NCBI RefSeq assembly: GCF_004770745.1
Contig: NZ_RQGD01000022.1
Location: forward strand, 62,001 to 126,000
DNA from: Leptospira ognonensis
Lineage (GTDB): Bacteria; Spirochaetota; Leptospiria; Leptospirales; Leptospiraceae
Length of the DNA: 64,000 bases
Direction: 5' to 3'
In this document: piece by piece, positions 35,894 through 44,031 of the stretch
Position numbering within the stretch: position 1 is the first letter of the stretch
Layout: each line of letters opens with the position of its first letter
Program-made: the position numbers and the translations under genes
The notes under the pieces: generated by a model
Seen by the model: the letters and a program-made list of their open reading frames with translations, nothing else
The model's database searches: none
Told to the model about the DNA's origin: nothing

Positions 35894-38191
35894 TCAAAAA
35901 ACGGCAGAAAGACCCAAGTAATAAAAAATACCATCCCCAGGGAGAATGCCGGGACCCGGGTAACCGCCTGCACGCCTGGTGAAGTATTTTTCATTGGCAA
36001 AGTTATTGATCCCACCATTTAAGGAAAAGCCTTCGTGAAAGTTCCATTTGAAAGAAATATCCCTAACCGTATATTTTGGGATGATACCGATCTGGCCATT
36101 AGCGGAAGGCCAAGTCGTGTTTGCCGCATCAGAATAAGCCATACTCGTATAACTGACAAGATAGGTTACAGAAAAGGTCTGGTTTAGGGAATAGGTAAAT
36201 CCATACCTATGGATCTGAGAGGGGGCATTTTCGACTGTCCTTCCGACACGGTAGTAGGCCAATGCATTCGTTGGATCCGTAAGAAGGCGTGGGTCTTCCC
36301 ATCTCACAAACCTTGCATTAATATTTGAACTTGATGTAAAGAATGAGATACTTCCATAAGGAGTGGAATCTGTAATCATCTGAAAAGGATTGATCTCCAC
36401 ATACGCTTCCACTCCTCTGTGTAAACTATCACCTACATTGGTTTGGAGGTTTTTCTGACCTGGATAGACACCTGGCAATTGGCCCACACGATTGTTGTAG
36501 CGGAGCTCAAAAACACCTACGTCAAACTGCAACCACTGTGCTACCTTACCTCGGTATCCGCCATCCGCATTATAACCTGTTTGGTCTTTCATATTTGGAT
36601 CTACATCATTTAAGGTGGCAGTAGGTGCATAAAGTTCCGCATAGGTCACGGGCCGGTAGGCTCTCGAATAATTTGCATAGAAATTAGTGGCCTTTGTCAC
36701 GTTGTATTGGGCACCAACTCCATAGAGAAGTTGCCTTCTATCAACCGAGAGTGGAACCACATATCCGCCCGTAGGCAATGAGGCCGAGGCAAGCTTTTCA
36801 TTTACTTTACCCGATGCCGTGCTCCGTATCCATTCGTAACGGACTCCGGGCGTAATCGAAAGTTTTTCCGTGATACGAAATAGATTTTCGGCAAATGCCG
36901 CATAGTTTAGGGTTGAAAATCGAAGTTCGACAGTTCTGCATTTGTTTGTGCCATCGATACAATCAGGAAGGACCGTTTCCTTGATATCATACTCCGAACC
37001 TGTCGTTCCATTGGGATTGCGTGTTCTGTCGGTATTCCCATTAAAATAGCGTAACCCAAAAGAGAGAGAATGCTTTTGATCTAACATCGAATATTCGAAA
37101 ATCTGTCTCGCTTCTGCACCATAATTGCGATACCAATCTCGATCGATTTGGCGGGGAGAATACGCTAGAGACGTTCGACTGATACTGTCTAGCGTTGTAG
37201 GAGCCGAGGTAAGTCCCACACTATTTCGTTCGCCATACAGTCCAAAGAGTTTCAAATTGAATCTTGCGGAGTTAGATTGTTCATAGTCCACAATCAAGGC
37301 AGGCATGTTCCACGGTGCACTAAACCAATTTCGGGAACGTTGCGAGGCACGAGAATTTTCCCAATACTGCATATCGGTTTGGCCACCTGCCTGCCTACTT
37401 TCATAATTTGACTTTGAAAGTTCGAGAGAGATTTTTAGTTTGTCTGTCGCTTGGTAACCAAGATTCACAAAACCAGTCTGCGTTTTATATTGTGAATTGT
37501 CCCGCCATCCGTCAGAGCTGCGATTCTGATAATACACGAAGTAGGAAAATTGTCCGATTGTTCCACTCACACTTGTATAACTATTAAACGTAGCATACGA
37601 GCCGCCTGTATTTTTCATCTCCACCTTTACGGGCTTTGTCGGATCTGCCTTTTTTGTTACATAGTTGATCATCCCGCCAAACTGCGGACCATATTGTAAG
37701 GCGGCGGCACCACGGATGATTTGTATTTTTTCCAGAGATTCCATCGGCGGGTTGAAATAGGTTTCTGGATAACCAAACATATCCGATGCGATATCGTACC
37801 CATTTTGTCTGGTGTTAAATTCCCAGTTTCTATTGGGAGATAGGCCACGTGCTCCAATGCCAGGCTGGATTCCACTCCCCTCATTCTCCCAAATCGTGAT
37901 CCCTGGAACCTTGGCATACACCTGGCGTGTCTGATTCAATGCTAGATTGGCGTTTGTTTTATCTAAACGAATGACTTCTGATTTTTTGCCTGAATAGATA
38001 TTGGTTCCTTCTATCTCATTCATGGTTTCCCGGTCGGAATCCTTTTTGGCAGATACCCGAATCCCTGTTTCTTTCGTCTCTTTGGGTTCATTTTTTTCAA
38101 CTTCCTGCGCCACCGAAGGAGTTTGGAGGAGGAGAAAACACAGGAAAGGAAGGGGGAAGAATCGAGGTCGCAATCTTGCAAAAAGGTTCAT
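35894..38191 (-). CDS. TonB-dependent receptor, ferric dicitrate FecA-like
   Basis: A 765-residue outer-membrane receptor that would import an iron chelate using TonB energy. A signal peptide (to about PSVAQE) is followed directly by the plug: YAKVPGITIWENEGSG, IGARGLSPNRNWEFNTRQNG, YPETYFNPPMESLEKIQIIRG and GGMINYVTKK, then a beta-barrel ending in an aromatic residue (GLSAVF). RGLSPNRNWEFNTRQNGYDI closely matches FecA-type receptors. The N-terminal signalling domain of E. coli FecA is absent, so there is no FecR/FecI-type regulation. Instead a Fur-type box lies 50-64 bases upstream. FecA-like receptors are typical of free-living Leptospira. Confidence 0.88.
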   Translation of the reverse strand: MNLFARLRPRFFPLPFLCFLLLQTPSVAQEVEKNEPKETKETGIRVSAKKDSDRETMNEIEGTNIYSGKKSEVIRLDKTNANLALNQTRQVYAKVPGITIWENEGSGIQPGIGARGLSPNRNWEFNTRQNGYDIASDMFGYPETYFNPPMESLEKIQIIRGAAALQYGPQFGGMINYVTKKADPTKPVKVEMKNTGGSYATFNSYTSVSGTIGQFSYFVYYQNRSSDGWRDNSQYKTQTGFVNLGYQATDKLKISLELSKSNYESRQAGGQTDMQYWENSRASQRSRNWFSAPWNMPALIVDYEQSNSARFNLKLFGLYGERNSVGLTSAPTTLDSISRTSLAYSPRQIDRDWYRNYGAEARQIFEYSMLDQKHSLSFGLRYFNGNTDRTRNPNGTTGSEYDIKETVLPDCIDGTNKCRTVELRFSTLNYAAFAENLFRITEKLSITPGVRYEWIRSTASGKVNEKLASASLPTGGYVVPLSVDRRQLLYGVGAQYNVTKATNFYANYSRAYRPVTYAELYAPTATLNDVDPNMKDQTGYNADGGYRGKVAQWLQFDVGVFELRYNNRVGQLPGVYPGQKNLQTNVGDSLHRGVEAYVEINPFQMITDSTPYGSISFFTSSSNINARFVRWEDPRLLTDPTNALAYYRVGRTVENAPSQIHRYGFTYSLNQTFSVTYLVSYTSMAYSDAANTTWPSANGQIGIIPKYTVRDISFKWNFHEGFSLNGGINNFANEKYFTRRAGGYPGPGILPGDGIFYYLGLSAVF

Positions 38192-38240
38192 TTCAGGGCT
38201 TAGGTTTTTTTTCGTCCTGGTTTTTGCAATTGAATTATTC

Positions 38241-38255
38241 TAAGAATCATTCTCA
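38241..38255 (-). promoter_or_regulatory. Fur-type operator upstream of the FecA-like gene
   Basis: On the minus strand the bases TGAGAAT-G-ATTCTTA form a 7-1-7 inverted repeat agreeing with the Fur consensus TGATAATnATTATCA at 12 of 14 positions. A second overlapping half-site (GAATAATTC) follows. A TAGAAT, possibly the -10 box, lies within this block. Binding would block transcription of the receptor when iron is plentiful. Confidence 0.65.
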
Positions 38256-38352
38256 TTTAAAGAAAGACCAAGTTCGGCAAATCAATTGACTTAGCGCAAC
38301 CGACTCGGTTTCCTTTGTAACATTGTCATTTCTCTTGGGAGTGAATTCTCGC

Positions 38353-39942
38353 ATGATCCAAAACCAAAAAAACAAACATATCTCGTGCCTACCCATCGCA
38401 TTCCTTCTTTTCGCTCTGCTTTCATGCTCGGAAACGGAAAAAGACCTAGACTCCCTTGTCAAAGAAGTTCCCAACCCCAAAACGTCTCGCAATAGCTGGA
38501 TTGAAGATAGCGCCGGCATATTAACAAACACCTCATCCATTGACAGTTTGATTTCCGAAAACGAAGCTGCAACAGGCGTCGAGATTGCGGTAGTCATCCT
38601 TCCAACAATTGAGAGTTATGTGCCAAAGGATTTTGCCGTTGCCTTATTCAATCACTGGGGTATAGGAAAGAAGGGAAAGGACAATGGCATTTTAGTTCTT
38701 CATATCATCGACCAAAGGCGAGTCGAAATCGAAACAGGCTATGGGATCGAGGGTGATTTGCCAGATGTGGTGGTCAAACGCATCATCGATACGTATACGA
38801 TTCCTGCCTTTAAAGCGGGTGATTTTTCAAAAGGCCACTTAGATACGGTGACAGCCCTTATCAACAAATTAAACCATCCGGAGTTAGAGGTAACAGATCT
38901 CGTGACTTCGGGATCAGCCGAAATTAATCTTTCCACGGCAAATGAGGAGACATCGCTACCTATCGAACGAACCGACCATTATGATTACCAAGGGAAACGG
39001 TTTTCTCAGCTTACAGAACTCGAAAAACAAAAATTGGATGAAACCATTAAAAGATATAATGTAACAAGTAATTATTTTTTAACGGATGAGGAATCTAAAC
39101 TCCTGGAAGAACGCAGCGCAGAGCAGGAAGAAACTGCCAGGAAAAATTCGATTTCGATTCGGATGAAAATTGGCGCAGGTTACCTCCTTCTTTTGTTAGC
39201 ATTCTTTCTCCTCCAACAAATGTTATATTGGCTCATTCCGTCACCTGATTTTAAATACAGCATCCTCAGGAACACAGACTTTCCTATCTTTTATGGGACT
39301 CTCATTCTGCCCATTTTCCTTTCCGTTCTGGTTTTCTCTCACTTCTGGGGCGAGGAGTCGATTTTTTTTACCTTCTTCATCAGCATTGCTTCCTTTGTTT
39401 TGTACAATTTATTTTGGGGAGACCGGAGACTCGATCGACTCAGCAAACGACTGCTCAAGGTTAGGAGCATTCCTAGAAAATGCCCTGAATGTAAAACTTT
39501 GATGACTAAACTTTCTGAACAGGCAGATAACGCCTACCTCTCCAAAGGCCAGATCGCCGAAGAGATTTTGAAATCCATAGACTATGATGTTTGGCTCTGC
39601 CAGGCATGCAATGCAAACGAAATCCTCCCTTTCCACAACATCGATCCCGAATACATATTTAAGGGAACCTCCTTCAAAAAAATCAAAAAATGCCCTGAGT
39701 GTGAATTCCTAACTTTTGCTGTCTCATCGAGCAAAATCACAAGTGCTGCGACCTACAGCAGTTCAGGTAGCGTGGAAGTGGTTCGGGTCTGCAAACATTG
39801 CCAACACAAAGCGGTAGAAACCGAAACGATTCCGAAAAAACAAAAGAGCAGTTCGGGGAGTGGTTCCTCTGGCGGCGGCGGAGGTGGTGGAAGTTTTGGC
39901 GGTGGTTCCTCCGGGGGTGGCGGAAGTGGAGGAAGTTATTAA
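38353..39942 (+). CDS. TPM-domain lipoprotein with zinc ribbons and glycine-rich tail
   Basis: The TPM domain (formerly DUF477, a beta/alpha fold) occupies about 45-180, with GIGKKGKDNGILVL and RRVEIETGYGIEGDLPD, the family hallmarks. From the ATG at 38353 the protein has 529 residues, with a lipoprotein signal (LLSC) and three membrane helices (about 275-370). After these, two zinc-ribbon-like pairs occur: CPEC with CQAC, and CPEC with CKHC. The C-terminus is a Gly/Ser tail of the YgcG kind. Upstream TTG and GTG codons in frame are less likely because the lipobox fits the ATG. Its stop overlaps the end of the next gene on the other strand. Confidence 0.75.
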   Translation: MIQNQKNKHISCLPIAFLLFALLSCSETEKDLDSLVKEVPNPKTSRNSWIEDSAGILTNTSSIDSLISENEAATGVEIAVVILPTIESYVPKDFAVALFNHWGIGKKGKDNGILVLHIIDQRRVEIETGYGIEGDLPDVVVKRIIDTYTIPAFKAGDFSKGHLDTVTALINKLNHPELEVTDLVTSGSAEINLSTANEETSLPIERTDHYDYQGKRFSQLTELEKQKLDETIKRYNVTSNYFLTDEESKLLEERSAEQEETARKNSISIRMKIGAGYLLLLLAFFLLQQMLYWLIPSPDFKYSILRNTDFPIFYGTLILPIFLSVLVFSHFWGEESIFFTFFISIASFVLYNLFWGDRRLDRLSKRLLKVRSIPRKCPECKTLMTKLSEQADNAYLSKGQIAEEILKSIDYDVWLCQACNANEILPFHNIDPEYIFKGTSFKKIKKCPECEFLTFAVSSSKITSAATYSSSGSVEVVRVCKHCQHKAVETETIPKKQKSSSGSGSSGGGGGGGSFGGGSSGGGGSGGSY

Positions 39943-40241
39943 AGAACCTTTCTTATGAATTCATAAATCCAGCAGGTCATGTGGGAAGAAGTTTGGATCT
40001 TCCTTCTCACATAGAGCTCACCCTCATACTCGTCTAATTTTCCAAATTGACGCTCGTCTACGGAATAGATCTCGCCAAACACCAAGCCCTCACCTTCTAC
40101 ATACCCAGGATAGGTACCTTCTACTAGGTAGAGTTTTCCTTTGACGGTTGCCCTATCTACAAAGAGACTATCCCCCATTAAGTTGCGGTAAGGTGGTTCA
40201 CGCAATGTGCCATATACAAATAGAAACTCTCTTTTAGCCAT
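39939..40241 (-). CDS. Gamma-glutamylcyclotransferase-like (AIG2/GGCT) protein
   Basis: A 100-residue protein of the GGCT-like fold: FVYGTLREPPYRN at the N-terminus forms the substrate pocket, GTYPGYVEGEGLVFGEIY follows, and DEYEGELYVRR contains the catalytic Glu. Such enzymes release 5-oxoproline from gamma-glutamyl amines or peptides, and many small members have no assigned substrate. The ATG shares bases with the stop of a small upstream reading frame (TAATG at 40239-40243), suggesting coupled translation. It is convergent with, and overlaps by four bases, the TPM gene. Confidence 0.82.
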   Translation of the reverse strand: MAKREFLFVYGTLREPPYRNLMGDSLFVDRATVKGKLYLVEGTYPGYVEGEGLVFGEIYSVDERQFGKLDEYEGELYVRRKIQTSSHMTCWIYEFIRKVL

Positions 40242-40408
40242 TACGAGTGGGAGGGATCCTTTATTCTTGCTTTTGTCCGAGTCTCATCCCGTAGCGTTCG
40301 TAGGTGTGGCAGGATTTTGTGCAAAATGTATACACTTAGACCAAAAAAAAATACAAAACCGGTCCTGTAAATGGTGTAAAACCAGGAAGAGTACGGGACA
40401 CGATCCAT
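40241..40408 (-). CDS. Possible small membrane protein coupled to the GGCT-like gene
   Basis: A 55-codon frame starting MDRVPYSSWFYT, with one hydrophobic stretch (GFVFFFGLSVYILHKILPHL) and a basic tail (RTLRDETRTKARIK). Its stop overlaps the next start (TAATG). An AAGG precedes the ATG by five bases. The frame remains open further upstream to a TTG at 40465. No homologue is recognised; the coupling and hydrophobic pattern are the only support. Confidence 0.35.
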   Translation of the reverse strand: MDRVPYSSWFYTIYRTGFVFFFGLSVYILHKILPHLRTLRDETRTKARIKDPSHS

Positions 40409-40493
40409 TAAAACCTTGGCACAGATATGTAAATTGCCTATCCTATTTTTAGTTTTGTTTGACAAATGCTAGGAGTCCGATCAGGATTTCCGT

Positions 40494-41126
40494 GTGAACA
40501 CCATTATAACTAGTCCCTTTGTTGAACAAACCCTAGAAAAATTATCCATACTTGGAAATGTGACCGCCAAATCAAAGTTTGGTGGATTTGCTATTTACTT
40601 AAATGACATCATGTTCGGACTCATCGCCGAAGATGTGCTATACCTAAAAGCAGATAGCCAAACCATCGCTAGATTCCAAGCAGCCGGAGGTCGACCTTTC
40701 GTTTATGACGGAACCGAAGACTCAGATTCTGTCAAAACATTCTGGACTTTCCCGGCTGAGGCATTGGACTCCCCAGATGATTTAAGAGAATGGGGTGAGC
40801 TCGCCATTGATGCTGCCAAAAGAAGCAAACGAGAAATCCCTACGACTCCAAAACCGGTAGAAAAACCAGCAGTCGCTCCTCCTACGGCGAAAAAGCCTGC
40901 TCCCAAAAAGAAGGCCGCTAAGAAAAAAGTTTCGCCTGCCAAAAAGAAAGCCAAAGTAGCCAAAAAAAAGGCTAAGGCCAAAAAAGCGAAACCAGCACCG
41001 AAGAAGGCAAAGAAGGTCGCTAGAAAAACGGTGAAAAAACTCACACCGAAAAAGAAAGCAAAAGGCACAAAGCCCACCAAAAAGGCCAAAGCAAAAAAAG
41101 CGGCAAAAAAGAAGAAAAAAAGATAA
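40494..41126 (+). CDS. TfoX N-terminal domain fused to a histone H1-like Lys/Ala-rich tail
   Basis: Residues 1-100 are a TfoX/Sxy N-terminal domain: KSKFGGFAIYLNDIMFGLIAEDVLYLKAD and GGRPFVYDG are its signature. From about 112 to the end (210) the sequence becomes almost pure Lys, Ala and Pro in PAKKKA/AKKAK-like repeats, resembling the C-terminal tails of histone H1 and bacterial H1-like proteins, which bind DNA non-specifically. In gamma-proteobacteria Sxy/TfoX activates competence genes through CRP; the usual TfoX C-terminal domain is absent here. The GTG start has a GGA five bases upstream. A strong hairpin terminator follows the stop. Confidence 0.82.
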   Translation: MNTIITSPFVEQTLEKLSILGNVTAKSKFGGFAIYLNDIMFGLIAEDVLYLKADSQTIARFQAAGGRPFVYDGTEDSDSVKTFWTFPAEALDSPDDLREWGELAIDAAKRSKREIPTTPKPVEKPAVAPPTAKKPAPKKKAAKKKVSPAKKKAKVAKKKAKAKKAKPAPKKAKKVARKTVKKLTPKKKAKGTKPTKKAKAKKAAKKKKKR

Positions 41127-41132
41127 GCCCAT

Positions 41133-41168
41133 AAAAAAAGACCACCTGACAAAGGTGGTCTTTTTTTT
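41133..41168. terminator. Strong bidirectional intrinsic terminator
   Basis: GACCACCT (41140-41147) and AGGTGGTC (41153-41160) make a perfect eight-base-pair stem with a five-base loop, flanked by seven A on the left and eight T on the right. It can end transcription of the TfoX/H1-like gene on plus and of the lipoprotein gene on minus. Confidence 0.9.
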
Positions 41169-41204
41169 GTCTTCCTGCGAGGGCCATTCCGACCCCTATA
41201 TAAC

Positions 41205-42236
41205 TTACTGGAAGATCGAGTTAGAAATCGTATTACAGTTTGTTTGCGCCGTTCCTGCAGAGAATGCAGAACCACCATTGCTATAGTAGTAAACCGATCC
41301 GATGTTCGTAGAGAAAGGAGCCGTGCAACGTCCTACTACAGTTCCTAATGCGAGAGCCGTGCAAGAAGTCGTGGCATTCCAGGTTCCTGAACCGCAGTCT
41401 GTTTGCTGTGCTGAGTCTGTGAATAAGTAGTCCAAACATTTACTTGTCGTTCCATGAAAGCTGCAGCTTGCATTGGAAATCGCCTGGCTGGCGATACCGA
41501 TCCGGTACGAAGTCGATAGCGAAGAAAATACGTATACCTGAAGGTAATACGTGCGACCAGAAGTCAAAAGAGAAGTTCTTAGGACTTCAGCATTCGTAGT
41601 CGTACCAATCGCGGAAGCTGTACTTGAGGTCGCGTCCACAGAGGAGTAAATATAGAAGTCGATATCGCGTGAGGTGTAGCCGGAAGTGTTGATGATGTTT
41701 GTGTTTCCAGCGGCCGTAAATTTATACCAATGGGAAAATGTGGCTCCAGAACCATTGAAGGAGCGGTTGAACGAATTGGTCACATTCGGTGAAATCGTAG
41801 GAGTTGGATAGTAAGTAATGTTAGTGGTCGCAGTAGAAGATTTAGATTTTACCACCACTTCCACGGACTGGTTTTCCGTGATACTTGAAATATCTGGCAT
41901 CGTAAAGGAAATAACCGTCGAAGAAGTCGCAGTCACTGTCGCCGCAGTTCCCTTCACTGTCACCGAAACATCAGACAGTGTGGTTGAAAAATTGGTCCCG
42001 CTTATAGACATCGCTGCTCCTGGCAGAGCTCGGCTTGATGTGCCTGAGGCAGTATGAAAAACTTGGGTAATAGAGATCGTTGGATCTGTTGTCGTAGTAG
42101 ATCTCGTTGAAGAGGACAATAATAAAAGAGGTAACAGTGTAGATGTGGTATCGTCTTTTTTTGGTTCCGGGCAGTTTACAAGTGCCAAGGTCATAAATAG
42201 GGCAATTAGGTGTGTAGGTTTGTAGATTCGTTTCAT
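41205..42236 (-). CDS. Lipoprotein with an IPT/TIG-like domain
   Basis: A lipoprotein (LALVNC) of 343 residues from the ATG at 42236. After a Ser/Thr-rich linker comes an IPT/TIG-like immunoglobulin fold (about 65-150: PGAAMSISGTNFSTTLSDV), then a beta-rich domain (FSHWYKFTAAGNTNI ... RTYYLQVYVF) similar to pre-peptidase C-terminal domains, and a Cys-rich C-terminus with at least six Cys that could pair outside the cytoplasm. Function unknown; a surface-exposed binding role is plausible. The open frame extends to a TTG at 42257, but the ATG leads directly into the signal peptide. Confidence 0.68.
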   Translation of the reverse strand: MKRIYKPTHLIALFMTLALVNCPEPKKDDTTSTLLPLLLLSSSTRSTTTTDPTISITQVFHTASGTSSRALPGAAMSISGTNFSTTLSDVSVTVKGTAATVTATSSTVISFTMPDISSITENQSVEVVVKSKSSTATTNITYYPTPTISPNVTNSFNRSFNGSGATFSHWYKFTAAGNTNIINTSGYTSRDIDFYIYSSVDATSSTASAIGTTTNAEVLRTSLLTSGRTYYLQVYVFSSLSTSYRIGIASQAISNASCSFHGTTSKCLDYLFTDSAQQTDCGSGTWNATTSCTALALGTVVGRCTAPFSTNIGSVYYYSNGGSAFSAGTAQTNCNTISNSIFQ

Positions 42237-42310
42237 CTCATTTCTCGTTTTCCCCAAACTTGTTAGACTACCACCAAACGGTCAAATGCATTTTTCTTGT
42301 ACCGCCAAAC

Positions 42311-42345
42311 AAAAAACGCCGACTACCTCAAGGATAGACGGCGTT
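42311..42345 (-). terminator. Intrinsic terminator after pckA
   Basis: On the minus strand AACGCCG (42345-42339) pairs with CGGCGTT (42321-42315), with further pairing inside, and a run of T follows. It lies 25 bases beyond the pckA stop codon. Confidence 0.75.
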
Positions 42346-42369
42346 CGCTTTTGCGGATACTGTAGGGAA

Positions 42370-43962
42370 TTAGGCTACAGGGCCATGGGCACTGAAATCA
42401 AATTCCTTAGAACCTGTGAGGTACTTCTTATAATTCTCCACGAATTGTTTGGCGAGGTCACCTGCCGTTTTGTCATAGTCTGCTTTGTCTTCCCAAGCAT
42501 TACGTGGGTTCAAGATTTGGGCATCGACTCCCGAAACTGCCTTCGGAAAGGACACTTGGAATACGGGGTGTTTTTCAAACTCTGATTTTTCGATGTTTCC
42601 GTTCAGGATTTCATTGATGATCTGGCGTGTCGCAGGTAGATTCATTCGTTTTCCCACTCCGTACTTTCCACCCACCAAACCCGTGTTGATGAGATATGCC
42701 ACCACATTGTGCTTTTTCATCTTTTCGCCGAGTAACTTTGCATAGTAGGTTGGGTGGAGGGTCATAAACGCTTGGCCAAAACAAGCAGAGAAAGTGGCCT
42801 GTGGTTCTTTGACACCGCGCTCTGTTCCCGCCACTTTTGCTGTATACCCTGATAAGAAATGATACATCGCTTGTTCGATGGAGAGTTTGGATACGGCAGG
42901 AAGAACCCCGTACGCATCGTACGTAAGGAAGATGACAACATTTGGGTGACCCGCTTTCGAGTCTGGTTGGATGTTGTCGATATGATAGATCGGATAGGAA
43001 ACTCGCGTGTTTTCTGTTTTCGCAGCAGATGAGTAATCTACTTTTTTAGTCGCTGGGTCAAACACTACGTTTTCAAGAAGGGCATCCCTGCGGATGGCTG
43101 CATAGATTTCTGGTTCTGTTTTGGGATCGAGGTTGATGGTCTTCGCATAACACCCACCTTCGATATTGAAGATACCATTATCGTCCCAACCGTGTTCGTC
43201 ATCACCGATGAGGCGTCGGTTCGGGTCTGTAGAGAGAGTCGTTTTTCCTGTGCCGGAGAGACCGAAAAAGAGTGCCGAATCTCCTTTGGCGCCCACGTTT
43301 GCAGAACAATGCATGGTCAGCACGTTTTTCAAAGGTAGGTAATAATTCATAACGGAGAAAATACCCTTTTTCATCTCGCCACCGTATTCTGTACCACCAA
43401 TGATACAGATTTTTTTTGCTAAGTGGAAAATGACAAAGGTTTCCGAATTTAAGCCGTGTTCTTTGAACTTAGAGTTTTTGTAATGGGAAGCATTGATGAT
43501 GGTAAACTCTGGATGGAGGGTTGCGAGTTCTTCCTTTGTCGGACGGAGGAACATATTCGTGCAAAAGTGGTGTTGCCAAGCTTTTTCTGTTACGACTCGA
43601 AGCGAGATGCGTGTGTCTTTGTTCGTGCCAGCATGCCCGTCAAAAACATAAACTTTTTTGTTATCGAGAAACTTTACTACTTCCGCATAAAGCTCATTGA
43701 AAACTGCTTCGGAAACCTTCGCATTGACAGGTCCCCACCAAATGTTGCCATTGGAAGAAGGCTCATCCACGAAGTACTTATCTTTCGGGGAGCGACCTGT
43801 AAAAATACCGGTATCCACCATCATGGTGCCGTTTTCAGAAACAACGCCGTCTTTATTTGCTAATTCGTGCTGGTAAATTTCGTCATAAGATAAGTTGTGG
43901 AAGACTTCAGATGGTTTAAGGCCAAGGTCGGCAAGGCCTGGCAGATTGGTGGAAACTGACAT
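42370..43962 (-). CDS. pckA: Phosphoenolpyruvate carboxykinase (ATP)
   Basis: Converts oxaloacetate and ATP to phosphoenolpyruvate, the first step of gluconeogenesis, needed by an organism living on fatty acids as Leptospira do. The 530-residue length is normal. Landmarks: [13 protein letters not shown] near 54, the kinase-1 P-loop [14 protein letters not shown], kinase-2 [11 protein letters not shown], and the adenine-binding [10 protein letters not shown] clear AGGAG precedes the ATG. It is divergent from glgA with only 69 bases between, so the two sugar-forming enzymes may share control. Confidence 0.97.
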   Translation of the reverse strand: MSVSTNLPGLADLGLKPSEVFHNLSYDEIYQHELANKDGVVSENGTMMVDTGIFTGRSPKDKYFVDEPSSNGNIWWGPVNAKVSEAVFNELYAEVVKFLDNKKVYVFDGHAGTNKDTRISLRVVTEKAWQHHFCTNMFLRPTKEELATLHPEFTIINASHYKNSKFKEHGLNSETFVIFHLAKKICIIGGTEYGGEMKKGIFSVMNYYLPLKNVLTMHCSANVGAKGDSALFFGLSGTGKTTLSTDPNRRLIGDDEHGWDDNGIFNIEGGCYAKTINLDPKTEPEIYAAIRRDALLENVVFDPATKKVDYSSAAKTENTRVSYPIYHIDNIQPDSKAGHPNVVIFLTYDAYGVLPAVSKLSIEQAMYHFLSGYTAKVAGTERGVKEPQATFSACFGQAFMTLHPTYYAKLLGEKMKKHNVVAYLINTGLVGGKYGVGKRMNLPATRQIINEILNGNIEKSEFEKHPVFQVSFPKAVSGVDAQILNPRNAWEDKADYDKTAGDLAKQFVENYKKYLTGSKEFDFSAHGPVA

Positions 43963-44031
43963 GGATCTCTCCTGATTTCAAATCGAGTTTTTCTAGCTTC
44001 CCAAATTATGAGTCGGTGTCAATAACAGAAA

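Noticed and set aside
35666..36022. 118-codon plus-strand frame across the permease-receptor junction
   Set aside because: It is antisense to two well-supported genes and contains no recognisable domain.
40703..41278. 191-codon Phe/Leu/Ala-rich minus-strand frame
   Set aside because: It is the antisense of the AAG/AAA-rich Lys tail of the TfoX/H1-like gene and crosses the strong terminator.
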